From NCBI RefSeq assembly GCF_020781975.1, contig NZ_JAJGNI010000006.1, forward strand, positions 166,489 to 230,488: 64,000 nt of DNA, in the 5' to 3' direction. The stretch is from Microbacterium schleiferi. GTDB lineage: Bacteria; Actinomycetota; Actinomycetes; Actinomycetales; Microbacteriaceae. The notes under the pieces are model-generated. The model was not told the DNA's origin. It worked only from the letters and a program-made list of their open reading frames with translations, and ran no database searches. Both the position numbers and the translations under genes were made by a program. This document shows positions 1-10,958 of the stretch, one piece after another (positions within the stretch are counted from its first letter, which is position 1; each line of letters starts with the position of its first letter).

Positions 1-51
1 CCCGAGATGATCGACGGCCTTATCGCGATGGCGAACGCTCCGCAGCAGTAG
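1..51 (+). CDS. 3' end of a gene entering from the left edge
   Basis: An open frame runs from the first base to a TAG at 49-51 and encodes only the last 16 residues (ending MANAPQQ). The residue pattern is coding-like, but too little is present to name a family. It converges on galK, and a strong inverted repeat follows it. Confidence 0.5.
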   Translation, partial: PEMIDGLIAMANAPQQ

Positions 52-77
52 GCGCCGTGACCGCCGTCTCATGAAGG

Positions 78-144
78 TAGGCGAAATCCCCGGGGTAGGA
101 CGTTTGGCAAACCAATCGTCCTACCCCGGGGATTTGTCCTACCT
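78..144. terminator. Long inverted repeat between convergent genes, probable bidirectional terminator
   Basis: Arms at 84-102 and 117-135 are perfectly complementary over 19 bp around a 14-nt loop, and pairing continues outward with two mismatches to about 78 and 144. It lies in the convergent gap between the left-edge gene and galK. There is no clear T-run, so rho-independent termination is inferred from position and stem strength only. Confidence 0.6.
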
Positions 145-189
145 CGGTGAGATGGGCGAGAAGGGGTGTGGCGGGGATCGCGAGCGAAA

Positions 190-1373
<1,184 letters not shown>

Positions 1374-1377
<4 letters not shown>

Positions 1378-2537
1378 AGCTGCACTCCCTCGACCACGTC
1401 GCGCAGGCGTGCTGCGGCATCCTCGGGAGGGATGTCGCCGATCCAGGCGCCCATCGTCGCCTCGGACCCGGCGAGGAACTTCAGCTTGTCGGCAGCTCGC
1501 CTGGGAGAGGTGATCTCGAGGTGCATCCGCACGGTGTCCCGCGCGACGTTCACGGGCGCCTGGTGCCAGGCGGCGATGTAGGGAGTGGGGGTGTCGTACA
1601 GGGTGTCGATGCCGCGCAGCAAACGCAGATACAGCCCGGCGAGTTCGTCGCGTTCGGTATCCGTCGCCTCGGCGAAGTCCGGGACGTGGCGGTGCGGCAT
1701 GAGGTGCACCTCGATGGGCCAGCGGGCGGCGAACGGGACGTAGGCCGTCCAGTGCTCGCCGGCGAGGATGACGCGGCTTCCGTCTCGTTCGAAGTCGAGC
1801 ACGCGCTGCATCAAATCGGGAGAGGTACGCGAGATGTTCTCGACCAGCCGCCGCGTGCGCGGCGTGACGTACGGGTAGGCGTAGATCTGGCCGTGCGGGT
1901 GGGGGAGGGTTACCCCGATCGCCTCGCCGCGGTTCTCGAACGGGAACACCTGCTCGACACCCGGCAGGGCCGACAGTGCTGCCGTGCGGTCGGCCCACGC
2001 TTCGATGACCGTACGTGCCCGGGTGACGGACTGGGTGCCGAAGGATCCGGTGTGCTCAGGGCTGAAGCAGACGACCTCGCATCGGCCCACGGAGGTCCGA
2101 ACGCTGCCGAGGCCCAGCGCGTCGAGATCGTCGAGACCGCGCGGCGGGTTCGGTGCCTCGGGGGCATCGCCGTGCGCTGCGGACAGGGCCGGGCCGAAGG
2201 AGGGCGACCGATTCTCGAAGACCGCGACGTCGTAGCGCGACGGGATCTCGGAGGGGTTGGTCGGCGTCTGCGGAGACAGCGGGTCAAGCTCCGCGGGCGG
2301 CAGGAAGGCGCGGTTCTGCCGCGCTGCCGCAATCGAGATCCAGTCGCCGGTCAGGATGTCTTGGCGCATCGTCGCCGTGGCCGGGCGCGGGTCGAGCGCT
2401 CGCTGATCGATCCCGCGTTCGGCGCCGAGCGTTGTGTCGGGATCGTCGTAGTAGAAGAGGTCTCGTCCGTCGGCGAGGGCGGTGTCTCGTCTGATGACGC
2501 CGGCGCCAAGCACTACCGGTTCCCGAAGCATGTTCAC
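1374..2537 (-). CDS. galT: Galactose-1-phosphate uridylyltransferase
   Basis: Exchanges UMP between UDP-glucose and galactose-1-phosphate. The HPHGQ active-site motif is at residues 213-217 and its second His is the nucleophile. Length (387 aa) is typical. The GTG at 2537 is chosen because a -35/-10 pair puts the transcription start at or next to it, making the mRNA leaderless; an in-frame ATG lies two codons later at 2531. It is first in the galT-galK operon, is divergent from lacI, and has two LacI-type operators bracketing its promoter. Confidence 0.95.
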
Positions 2538-2574
2538 GATAACACGCTAATGCCCGGGCGTGATATCGTCAACA
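2531..2574. promoter_or_regulatory. Pair of LacI-family operators flanking the galT promoter
   Basis: Two CG-centred near-palindromes typical of LacI-family sites are present: TGTTcaCGatAACA at 2531-2544 and TGaTatCGtcAaCA at 2561-2574. Their centres are 30 bp apart, close to three helical turns. One covers the transcription start and GTG of galT and the other its -35 box. The lacI gene starts 13 nt beyond the second site, so autoregulation is likely. Specificity for galactose is inferred from the gene order. Confidence 0.6.
2537..2572 (-). promoter_or_regulatory. Promoter of galT-galK, leaderless
   Basis: On the minus strand TTGACG (2572-2567) is followed after 17 nt by TAGCGT (2549-2544). 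The expected start of transcription falls about 6-7 nt downstream, on the galT GTG at 2537. No ribosome binding site is present, consistent with a leaderless message. Confidence 0.6.
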
Positions 2575-2586
2575 TCGGAGGGCCCA

Positions 2587-3594
2587 ATGACCCAGCACCG
2601 ACGCGCATCCATGGCCGATGTCGCAGAACTGGCAGGCGTGTCGACGCAGACCGTGTCACGGGTTGCCAACGGGAGCCCCCGCGTGGACCCAGCAACGCGT
2701 GCTCGTGTCGAGGCCGCGATGGCCCAGGCCGGCTATCGAGTCCACCGGGCGGCCCGGGCCCTGCGCACGGGTCGCACGGGCGTCGTTGGGGCTGTTGTTT
2801 CGACCCTTGCCACGGTCGGTAACTCGATGCTGCTCGAGGCCGTCGTCGACGAGGCATCCGCGCGCGGCTATGCCGTCGCGGTCGCCCGCATCGGCGAGGG
2901 CGGCCCGGCCGAGGCGTTCGAGCGGCTGCGCGATCAGGGCGTGGACGGTGCGATCGTTGTCAACGAGGCGTCAGCGCTACTGCGTCACACCGAGCTGCCC
3001 ACCGACCTGCGTCTTGCTGTGGTCGACTCACCGCCCGACGACCGATACGCGGGTGTCGAGACCGCGCACGCCACCGGCTCGGCTGCCGCGACGGCACACC
3101 TCCGCGAACTCGGGCACCGCGTCATCGCCCACATCGCAGGTCCGGAATCGTCGTACGCCGCCGCCGAACGTGAGCGCGGATGGCGCGAGACTCTCGCGGA
3201 AGCGGGCTTCCGGTACGGTGTGCTGTTGCGTGGTGCATGGGATTCGGCGTCCGGCTATCGAGCGGGCCTGGAGCTTCTGACGAACATCGACGCCAGTGAT
3301 CCCGTGACGGCTGTCGTCGTCGCGAACGATCAGATGGCGCTCGGCGTCCTGCGAGCAGCATCCGAGCTCGGCATCCTCGTCCCCGAACAGCTGAGTGTGG
3401 TCGGGTTCGACGACGTCGCGGATGCCGCGAACTTCACTCCCGCGCTCACGACGGTGCGTCAGCGATTCGATCTGCTCGGACAGCGCGCGGTAGCCGCCGT
3501 ACTCGACGGCGCAGAGGCGGGATCGCGAGAGGTGATCGATGCGCCGCTGGTTGTTCGCGGCAGCAGCGCAGCGCCCTTCGTGCAGCCTGCCTGA
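2587..3594 (+). CDS. LacI-family transcriptional regulator, probable galactose repressor
   Basis: DNA-binding repressor with a sugar-binding periplasmic-binding-protein-like core. The LacI helix-turn-helix (ADVAELAGVSTQTVSRVANG) is at residues 10-29, and the effector domain includes VVVANDQMALGVL and VVGFDDV typical of the family. The ATG at 2587 is preceded by GGAGGG at a suitable distance; an upstream GTG at 2560 would run into an operator and is less likely. Length is 335 aa. Divergent from galTK and convergent with galE, so it probably controls galactose use. Confidence 0.9.
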   Translation: MTQHRRASMADVAELAGVSTQTVSRVANGSPRVDPATRARVEAAMAQAGYRVHRAARALRTGRTGVVGAVVSTLATVGNSMLLEAVVDEASARGYAVAVARIGEGGPAEAFERLRDQGVDGAIVVNEASALLRHTELPTDLRLAVVDSPPDDRYAGVETAHATGSAAATAHLRELGHRVIAHIAGPESSYAAAERERGWRETLAEAGFRYGVLLRGAWDSASGYRAGLELLTNIDASDPVTAVVVANDQMALGVLRAASELGILVPEQLSVVGFDDVADAANFTPALTTVRQRFDLLGQRAVAAVLDGAEAGSREVIDAPLVVRGSSAAPFVQPA

Positions 3595-3621
3595 TCGTTT
3601 CGCGACCGCGACCGCGACCGC

Positions 3622-4599
<978 letters not shown>

Positions 4600-4624
4600 G
4601 GCTTCCATCCTGTCAGGTCGGGGA

Positions 4625-4815
4625 TCACTCTTCGGTCGGGCCGAGGAGTGCGGAGGGGACGAAGCGTGCGGTCGCCGAGCTCGCGGCATCCAGAGTCAGC
4701 ACGACGATCTCATTGGTCCCGGCGCGCGTCACCGGCGCTGGGACGTAGAGCGTGCGCTGGGGGCCTGCGCTCCAGAAGCGGCCCAGGAGGAACCCGTTGA
4801 TCAGGGCGAAGTTCG
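4625..4815 (-). pseudogene. C-terminal remnant of a GH35 beta-galactosidase
   Basis: The minus-strand frame reads ...NFALINGFLLGRFW..GPQRTLYVP.. and ends at a stop at 4625. This matches the conserved C-terminal stretch of glycoside hydrolase family 35 beta-galactosidases (VNGxxLGRxW, GPQxTLYVP, NExxVLxLD), but only about 60-70 residues are left of an enzyme normally near 580. No start context exists, and the sequence upstream belongs to a different gene remnant on the opposite strand. The original gene would have lain just upstream of galE in the same direction, a sensible beta-galactoside operon. Judged to be a deletion scar. Confidence 0.8.
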
Positions 4816-5018
4816 GAATCGAGCTTGTCGTCGCTCGCAACTATGCGCTCGCGCTCGTGCTGATCACGCCCCTGGTCCTCGTCCTGACAGGCGCGGCAGC
4901 CGGAGAGTTCGGCTCGGTGGCGATCGCCGGCGAGCGTGTCGTCGACACGATCGTCGGGTCAGCGCTGGCGGTTGCCGTCAGCTTCGTTCCGCTTCGGGCG
5001 TACCGCAGGCCGGCCTAG
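4812..5018 (+). pseudogene. C-terminal remnant of an FUSC-family (aromatic acid exporter-like) membrane protein
   Basis: The plus-strand frame beginning near 4812 reads IELVVARNYALALVLITPL, then a second hydrophobic stretch, and ends with TAG at 5016-5018. The motif around RNYALA and ITP is characteristic of the C-terminal half of FUSC/YccS-type inner-membrane proteins. About 67 residues remain of several hundred. Upstream in frame it turns directly into the antisense of the GH35 remnant. Its stop overlaps the pgm stop in a shared CTAG. Non-functional; family assignment rests on motif recall. Confidence 0.65.
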
Positions 5019-6655
5019 GAACCGAGAGCCGCGGAAACGACGGCGCGCGCCTGCTCCTGCACCTCGCGCAGGTGCTCTTCGCCCTTGAGTGATTCGGCGT
5101 AGAGCTTGTAGACGTCTTCCGTGCCCGACGGCCGTGCAGCAAACCACGCGCTCTCGGTCTGCACCTTGAGGCCGCCGATCGCTGCGCCGTTGCCGGGCGC
5201 GTGCGAGAGCTTCGCGGTGATCGGTTCGCCGGCAAGCTCGGTAGCTGTCACCGACTCGGGCGAGAGCTTCGAGAGCGTCGCCTTCTGCGCGGGAGTGGCC
5301 GGCGCATCAACCCGCTGGTAGGCGGATGACCCGAACTGTTCCTCGAGCTCGGCATAGCGCTGCGAGGGTGTTTTGCCGGTGACGGCGAGGATTTCAGCGG
5401 CGAGCAGGCACAGCAGGATGCCGTCCTTGTCGGTTGTCCACACCGACCCGTCCTTGCGGAGGAAGGACGCGCCGGCCGACTCTTCACCGCCGAACGCGAC
5501 AGATCCATCGAGCAGACCTGGCACGAACCATTTGAATCCAACCGGCACCTCGTAGAGGTCCCTGCCCAGGGCCGCGACGACGCGGTCGATGATCATCGAC
5601 GAGACCAGGGTCTTGCCGACCGCGGCATCCGATTCCCATCCGTCGCGGTGCGAGAAGAGGTAGTCGATCGCGACGGCGAGGTAGTGGTTGGGGTTCATGA
5701 GTCCGGCATCCGGGGTGACGATGCCGTGGCGGTCGGCGTCGGCGTCGTTGCCGGTGAGGATGTCGAACTCGTGGCGGCGGGCGACCAGCGATGCCATCGC
5801 GGAGGGGGAGGAGGGATCCATGCGGATCTTCTCGTCCCAGTCCAGCGTCATGAATCGCCAGGTCGGGTCGACGTCGGGGTTCACGACGGTAAGGTCCAAG
5901 CCGTAGACCTCGGCGATGTAGGCCCAGTACTCGACTGACGCACCGCCGAGCGGGTCGGCGCCGATCCGGATGCCGGCGCGGGCGATCGCGTTGACGTCGA
6001 TGATGTTCTCGAGGTCGCGCACGTAGGCGTCACGGAAGTCGTAGGAACCGATGCGCTCGCCGTCCATATCGGCGAAGCGCACCCGCTTCACACCCTCGAG
6101 ACCTGCCGCGATGAGCTCGTTGGCCCGGTTCGCAATCCAGCCCGTCGCGTCGGTGTCGGCGGGACCACCGTGGGGCGGGTTGTACTTGAAGCCGCCGTCC
6201 CGGGGCGGGTTGTGCGATGGGGTGACGACGATGCCGTCGGCACGCGTCGGGTCGTCGCCGGCCTTGCCGCGGTTGAAGGTCAGGATCGCGTGGCTGAGCG
6301 CCGGGGTCGGTACCCAGGAGTCACGCGAGTCGACGCGCACGCCGACGCCGTTGGCCACCAGCACTTCGATGGCGCTGCGCTCGGCCGGTCGGGAGAGCCC
6401 GTGGGTGTCGCGGCCCAGGAACAGGGGACCGGCGATGCCATTAGCCGTGCGGTAGTCGACGATCGCCTGCGTCGTGGCGAGGATGTGCACCTCGTTGAAG
6501 CTCGTCGACAGCGATGAACCGCGGTGACCGCTCGTTCCGAACGCGACGCGCTGCTCCGGCACCGCCGGATCGGGGACCCGTTCGTAATACGCGGCGATCA
6601 GTTCGTCGATGTCGATGAGGTCGGATTCTTCGGCTGGCAGACCTGCGCGGCTCAT
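5015..6655 (-). CDS. pgm: Phosphoglucomutase (alpha-D-glucose phosphate-specific)
   Basis: Interconverts glucose-1-phosphate and glucose-6-phosphate, linking the Leloir pathway and glycan synthesis to glycolysis. The active-site phosphoserine motif TPSHNP is at about residue 147, the metal loop is [10 protein letters not shown], the sugar loop is [10 protein letters not shown] and the phosphate-binding end is [12 protein letters not shown]. Length is 546 aa, as expected for the bacterial alpha-PGM. The ATG at 6655 is chosen because CAGACT lies exactly 6 nt upstream, a spacing seen at other leaderless starts in this window; a GTG two codons earlier (6661) is the alternative. Confidence 0.95.
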   Translation of the reverse strand: MSRAGLPAEESDLIDIDELIAAYYERVPDPAVPEQRVAFGTSGHRGSSLSTSFNEVHILATTQAIVDYRTANGIAGPLFLGRDTHGLSRPAERSAIEVLVANGVGVRVDSRDSWVPTPALSHAILTFNRGKAGDDPTRADGIVVTPSHNPPRDGGFKYNPPHGGPADTDATGWIANRANELIAAGLEGVKRVRFADMDGERIGSYDFRDAYVRDLENIIDVNAIARAGIRIGADPLGGASVEYWAYIAEVYGLDLTVVNPDVDPTWRFMTLDWDEKIRMDPSSPSAMASLVARRHEFDILTGNDADADRHGIVTPDAGLMNPNHYLAVAIDYLFSHRDGWESDAAVGKTLVSSMIIDRVVAALGRDLYEVPVGFKWFVPGLLDGSVAFGGEESAGASFLRKDGSVWTTDKDGILLCLLAAEILAVTGKTPSQRYAELEEQFGSSAYQRVDAPATPAQKATLSKLSPESVTATELAGEPITAKLSHAPGNGAAIGGLKVQTESAWFAARPSGTEDVYKLYAESLKGEEHLREVQEQARAVVSAALGS

Positions 6656-6774
6656 GAACACAGTCTGTCACCCGAGCGAGCGCACGCAATCCCGCGTGGC
6701 CTCTCGATGCCGATGCCCCCTGCTCTGGGGGCTGAACTGCGTGGGGTCGAGCCGCAGGTCTAGGCTGGGTTGCC

Positions 6775-7731
6775 GTGAGCGACGAGCCCGAAGCTACCCG
6801 CCGGACCTATAGCTATCTCGGACCCGCGGGGACCTTTACCGAAGCGGCTCTGGCGCAGGTGCCGGAGGCCCGCGGGCAGATCTGGCGCCCCGTCCGCAAT
6901 GTCGGCGAGGCGCTCGCCGATGTCGTCGAGGGTCGATCGGATGCCGCGATGATCGCGATCGAGAACTCGGTCGACGGTGGGGTTTCGACCGCGCAAGACG
7001 CCCTCGCGACGATGCCCGGACTGCGCATCGTCGGCGAGTACCTCGTTCCGGTCGAGTTCGTCCTCGTCGGGCGGCCCGGCACACGGCTTGAGGACGTGTC
7101 GCTGGTGGCTGCGCATCCCGTCGCCTACGCCCAGTGCCTGCGGTGGCTTACCGGCACTCTTCCCGCCCACGCCCATATCCCGGCGGCGTCAAACGTCGCG
7201 AGCGCTGTCGGGCTGATCGACGGTACCTCGGATGCCGATGCCGCGATCGCTGCCCCCGGCATCCTGGAGCACCTCGATGTCGAGCTGCTGGCCGAGGGTA
7301 TCGGTGACAACGCCGAGGCTGTCACGCGGTTCGTGCTGGTCAGTCGGACCGTCGCGCCACCTGAGCCGACCGGTGCCGACAAGACATCGCTCATCGCCGA
7401 GCTGCCCGATGATCACCCCGGGGCCCTTCTGGAGATGCTCGAGCAGTTCGCAACGCGCGGGATCAACCTGAGTCTGCTTGCATCGCGGCCGATCGGCGAT
7501 GCGCTGGGTCGCTACCGATTCGTCATCGACGCCGACGGGCACATCAAGGACGAACGTATGGCCGATGCGCTCTTGGGGCTGCGGCGTTTCAGTCCCAAGG
7601 TCATCTTCCTCGGTTCCTATCCCCGCGCCGACCACGCGGTCGTCCGCTACCCCGACCGGTACTCCGACGATGTGTTCGTCGAGGCTCGAGACTGGTTGCG
7701 CGGCCTGCTCTCGGGTGAACCCGACCGCTGA
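6775..7731 (+). CDS. pheA: Prephenate dehydratase
   Basis: Converts prephenate to phenylpyruvate for phenylalanine synthesis in the cytoplasm. The N-terminal PDT domain begins YSYLGPAGTFTEAA at residue 11, with the catalytic-region motif TRF near residue 185. A C-terminal ACT domain from about residue 203 contains GALLEMLEQF and SRPIG, the phenylalanine-sensing region. It is monofunctional, with no chorismate mutase domain, as in other actinobacteria. The GTG start lies 8 nt after TAGGCT, suggesting a leaderless transcript. It is divergent from pgm, and the next gene starts 8 nt after its stop. Confidence 0.95.
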   Translation: MSDEPEATRRTYSYLGPAGTFTEAALAQVPEARGQIWRPVRNVGEALADVVEGRSDAAMIAIENSVDGGVSTAQDALATMPGLRIVGEYLVPVEFVLVGRPGTRLEDVSLVAAHPVAYAQCLRWLTGTLPAHAHIPAASNVASAVGLIDGTSDADAAIAAPGILEHLDVELLAEGIGDNAEAVTRFVLVSRTVAPPEPTGADKTSLIAELPDDHPGALLEMLEQFATRGINLSLLASRPIGDALGRYRFVIDADGHIKDERMADALLGLRRFSPKVIFLGSYPRADHAVVRYPDRYSDDVFVEARDWLRGLLSGEPDR

Positions 7732-7739
7732 GGCCTGCG

Positions 7740-8159
7740 ATGGACACTCTTGCTCTGGTTGCGGCGTGGGTCGCGGTCGTCCTGCTCATCGTGCTCGTCG
7801 GATTCCAGATCGCGCTCGCAGCCGGAGTGTCGTGGGGGAAGGCGGCGTACGGCGGCGCATCCGCAACGCTCACACCCACGCAGCGGGTCTCAAGCGGCGT
7901 CGCGGCAGTGATCTGGGCGCTGGTGGCGTGGTTCTTCCTGTCCCTCGCCGTTCCCGCGCTCCCGGGTATCGTGCCCCCGTCGTGGCACATCGTCGTGCTG
8001 TGGGTTCTCGTCGCGCTCTTCGCGATCGCCACGGCAATGAACGGGATCTCGCGCAGCCGCATAGAGCGCGCCATCTGGACGCCGGTGTCCGCCGTACTCC
8101 TCCTGTGCGCGCTGGTGAACGTCTGGCAGGCCATCGCGCTCTCAGGCACCGCCGGCTGA
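7740..8159 (+). CDS. Small four-helix membrane protein of unknown function
   Basis: Encodes 139 residues with four hydrophobic segments (about 4-28, 50-74, 81-102 and 115-134) and a short charged loop after the first. No motif was recognised. It begins 8 nt after pheA and probably belongs to the same transcript. Its stop abuts the photolyase stop from the other strand. Function unknown. Confidence 0.75.
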   Translation: MDTLALVAAWVAVVLLIVLVGFQIALAAGVSWGKAAYGGASATLTPTQRVSSGVAAVIWALVAWFFLSLAVPALPGIVPPSWHIVVLWVLVALFAIATAMNGISRSRIERAIWTPVSAVLLLCALVNVWQAIALSGTAG

Positions 8160-9530
8160 TCAGCGGGAGTTCTTGACCGCCTCGTAGGCGGCGAGGGCCG
8201 CGTCACGTGTGGCTTTGAGGTCGACGATCGGCTCCGGTGCGTCGTCGGCGGTGTGCTCGGGAGCCCACCGCCCGACGTAGGCGCCGTCGGGGTCGAATTT
8301 CGCCGCTTGCAGCTCCGGGTTGAAGATACGGAAGTAGGGCGCCGCGTCGGCGCCGGAGCCGGCCACCCACTGCCAGCTGAACGGGTTGGATGCGGCATCC
8401 GCATCGACGAGGGTGTCCCAGAACCACTGCTCGCCCTTGCGCCAGTCGATCATGAGGTTCTTCGTGAGGAAGGATGCCGTCACCATCCGCACGCGGTTGT
8501 GCATCGTTCCCGTGTGCCAGAGTTCTCGCATCCCGGCATCCACGAGCGCGACCCCGGTACGTCCGCGCTGCCAGGCCTCCAGTCGAGCCGGGTTCAGGCG
8601 CGGCCAGGGGAACGCATCGAACTCGGAGCGCCAGTTCTTGGCCGCAAGCTCGGGGAAGTGGAAGAGGATGTGCCACGCGAACTCGCGCCACCCGACCTCG
8701 GCGAGGAACTTCTGCGCCGCGTTCGCGTGGGGGCCCTGTGCGTGGCGGGCGTTGGTTTGATGCCAGATCTCGTGAGGGCTGATCTCGCCCCATCGCAGGT
8801 GAGGGGACAGGCGGGAAGTCACGGCGCGGTCGGGCCGGTCACGCTCTGCCGCGTAGTCGGGCAGATCTTCGGCCAGGAACGCTTCAAGGCGGGCGTGGGC
8901 TGAGGCCTCGCCGGGTTCCCAGGTCTCTCGAAAGCCCCCGGACCAGTCGGGGTCTGTGGGGAGCAGCTGCCAGTCCCGAAGGTCGTCGCTGTCGATACCG
9001 GGCCGGGCGCCGCGCGCTTGCGTGGGGGCGGGGAGTGGCTCGCGGGGTTCGGGTAGAGCCAGGCACGCCTTCCAGAACGGCGTGAAGACGCCGTACGGTG
9101 TTCCCGACCCGGTGCGGACGGTCCACGGTTCGAACAGCAGGTTCGCGCCGAAAGACTGGACCTCGATGCCTCGGTCGCGTAGCTCTGTCTTGAGGTCGGC
9201 GTCGATGTCGCGCTCGGGGAGGGCGTAACGCCGGTTCCAGTAGATCGCGTCAGCGTCGGTCTCGACCACGAGCCGACGGATCACATCACCGGCAGCGCCG
9301 CGCCGCAGGATGAGAGTGATGCCCAGCTCGTTGAGGTCACGCGTCAGAGCGGTCAGGCTGTGGTGGAGCCACCAGCGGCTGGCGGCGCCGAGCGGACGGA
9401 TGCCGGGGGTGTGCTCGTCGAGGACGAAGACCGCGACGATCGGCTCTCCCCGGTTCACAGCTTCGTGAAGGGCGGGGTTGTCGCCGATCCGCAGGTCGTC
9501 TCGGAACCAGACGATCGTGCGAGAGGTCAC
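8160..9530 (-). CDS. phr: Deoxyribodipyrimidine photo-lyase
   Basis: Light-dependent repair of pyrimidine dimers. The N-terminal photolyase/antenna domain starts TIVWFRDDLRIGDNPAL. The C-terminal FAD-binding domain contains WQRGRTGVALVDAGMREL, the TGTMHNRVRMVTASFL motif and NPFSWQWVAGSGADAAPYFRI, diagnostic for CPD-type photolyases. Length (456 aa) is normal. It is a single-gene unit convergent with pheA and the membrane-protein gene. Confidence 0.93.
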   Translation of the reverse strand: MTSRTIVWFRDDLRIGDNPALHEAVNRGEPIVAVFVLDEHTPGIRPLGAASRWWLHHSLTALTRDLNELGITLILRRGAAGDVIRRLVVETDADAIYWNRRYALPERDIDADLKTELRDRGIEVQSFGANLLFEPWTVRTGSGTPYGVFTPFWKACLALPEPREPLPAPTQARGARPGIDSDDLRDWQLLPTDPDWSGGFRETWEPGEASAHARLEAFLAEDLPDYAAERDRPDRAVTSRLSPHLRWGEISPHEIWHQTNARHAQGPHANAAQKFLAEVGWREFAWHILFHFPELAAKNWRSEFDAFPWPRLNPARLEAWQRGRTGVALVDAGMRELWHTGTMHNRVRMVTASFLTKNLMIDWRKGEQWFWDTLVDADAASNPFSWQWVAGSGADAAPYFRIFNPELQAAKFDPDGAYVGRWAPEHTADDAPEPIVDLKATRDAALAAYEAVKNSR

Positions 9531-9645
9531 GTTGGGATGCTAACGCCCGCTGACACACCCGAGGGCGGAAGCCGCGGATCTGGCAGGGTAGGTTCTCATA
9601 CAGTGGCCGCCGGACCCCGAGGGATCTGCCGCGGAAGGAGCCCCG

Positions 9646-10926
9646 ATGAGCCCTGCCCGACCCCGTTCTCTTCACAGTGCCGCACCGCCATCTACTCGCC
9701 CCTCCGCGCGGGTCCGCACCTCGCTGACTGCCTCGGTGGTCGCCGTGACCATGTTGTTGTCGGGATGCGGCGGGGTCGCCGACGACCGGACGACTGTCAT
9801 CGCGGGTGAGGATGCCGGCCTCCTCCGTGTCGCCGTCGAGAACGCGATCGAACAGATCGGCGCGGAGGCAGCGATCGTACGGGTTACGCGCGGGGACGAC
9901 GTGCTTCTCACCCAGGCGTGGGGGGAGTCGATGGCAGGGGTCCCCGCCACGGTCGACATGCATTTCCGAAACGGCGCAGTGGCGATCCCGCAGGTCGCGA
10001 CGGTGCTGCTGCAGCTCGTCGACGAGGGCGTCGTGAGCCTCGACGATCGGCTCTCGACGTGGCTGCCGAACGTGGCGTACGCCGACGAGGTGGGGCTCGG
10101 CCAGCTCGCGCAGATGACGTCGGGGTACGCCGACTACCTGTGGAGTGATCAGTTCCGCGCGGCGTTCTCGGCTGACCCGTTCCGGCAGTGGACACCCGAG
10201 GAGCTCGTCGCGATGGCGACTGTGCGACCGCTCGTGTACCCGCCGGGGACCAACTGGAACTACTCGCACACGAACTACGTCATCCTCGGGCTTGCGCTCG
10301 AAGAGATCACCGGCAGGCCGTTGGACGAGCTGATCAGCGAGCGCATCCTGGATCCGCTCGGGATGACCCAGACTGCCGACCCCGGGACGCCAGCGCTGTT
10401 GCAGCCCGCCCTTCACGCCTACAGCCAGGAGCGCCGCGTCGACCTGGGGATCGCTCAGGGGGTCTCGTTCACCGAGGAGTCGACGTCGTGGAATCCGTCT
10501 TGGACGTTGGCGCGGGGCGCGATCCAGAACACCGACATCACCGACATGGCGACCGTCATCCGCGCGGTCGGGCGGGGCGATCTGCTGACCGCGCAAAGCC
10601 ATGAGTTGCAGGTCGCCCCGACCCTTCGCGGACGCACGACGCCGGTCGAGGGGTGTCCGACCTGTTTCGTGCAGGGCGAGGGATACACGTTCGGCTACGG
10701 CATCGTGCTCACCGGCGACTGGCTCATGCAGAACCCTCTGTTCCACGGCTATGCCGGGGTGGCTGCATACCTGCCGGACGAGGATCTGGCGATCGCGATC
10801 GCGGCAACCTACGGACCCGACGCGTTCGACGAGGACGGCGAACCTCGCGGGAACATCGCGATGACGATCTTCCGTGACGTCGCTGCGGCCCTCGCGCCCG
10901 ATCACCAGGTTCCGTCCCGCTCCTGA
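9646..10926 (+). CDS. Lipoprotein, serine beta-lactamase/PBP-fold homologue lacking the catalytic motif
   Basis: The lipobox LLSGC places the modified cysteine at residue 41 after an N-terminal signal sequence, so the protein is probably a cell-surface lipoprotein. The rest follows the class C beta-lactamase/esterase fold: LTQMTSG-like (LAQMTSGYADYL), PPGTNWNYSHTNYVILGLALEEITGRPLDELI and ILDPLGMTQT. Where active members have FRIGSVTK, this protein has FRNGAVAI at 107-114, so both the nucleophilic Ser and the catalytic Lys of SxxK are gone. The second motif is YSH (206-208) instead of YxN. The surrounding fold is intact, arguing for a retained non-enzymatic role. The ATG is preceded by AAGGAG, and a TAGGTT -10 box lies about 55 nt upstream. 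Confidence 0.85.
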   Translation: MSPARPRSLHSAAPPSTRPSARVRTSLTASVVAVTMLLSGCGGVADDRTTVIAGEDAGLLRVAVENAIEQIGAEAAIVRVTRGDDVLLTQAWGESMAGVPATVDMHFRNGAVAIPQVATVLLQLVDEGVVSLDDRLSTWLPNVAYADEVGLGQLAQMTSGYADYLWSDQFRAAFSADPFRQWTPEELVAMATVRPLVYPPGTNWNYSHTNYVILGLALEEITGRPLDELISERILDPLGMTQTADPGTPALLQPALHAYSQERRVDLGIAQGVSFTEESTSWNPSWTLARGAIQNTDITDMATVIRAVGRGDLLTAQSHELQVAPTLRGRTTPVEGCPTCFVQGEGYTFGYGIVLTGDWLMQNPLFHGYAGVAAYLPDEDLAIAIAATYGPDAFDEDGEPRGNIAMTIFRDVAAALAPDHQVPSRS

Positions 10927-10958
10927 TTCCGGGGCGGGGCAGTGCCGGACGAGCGCCC

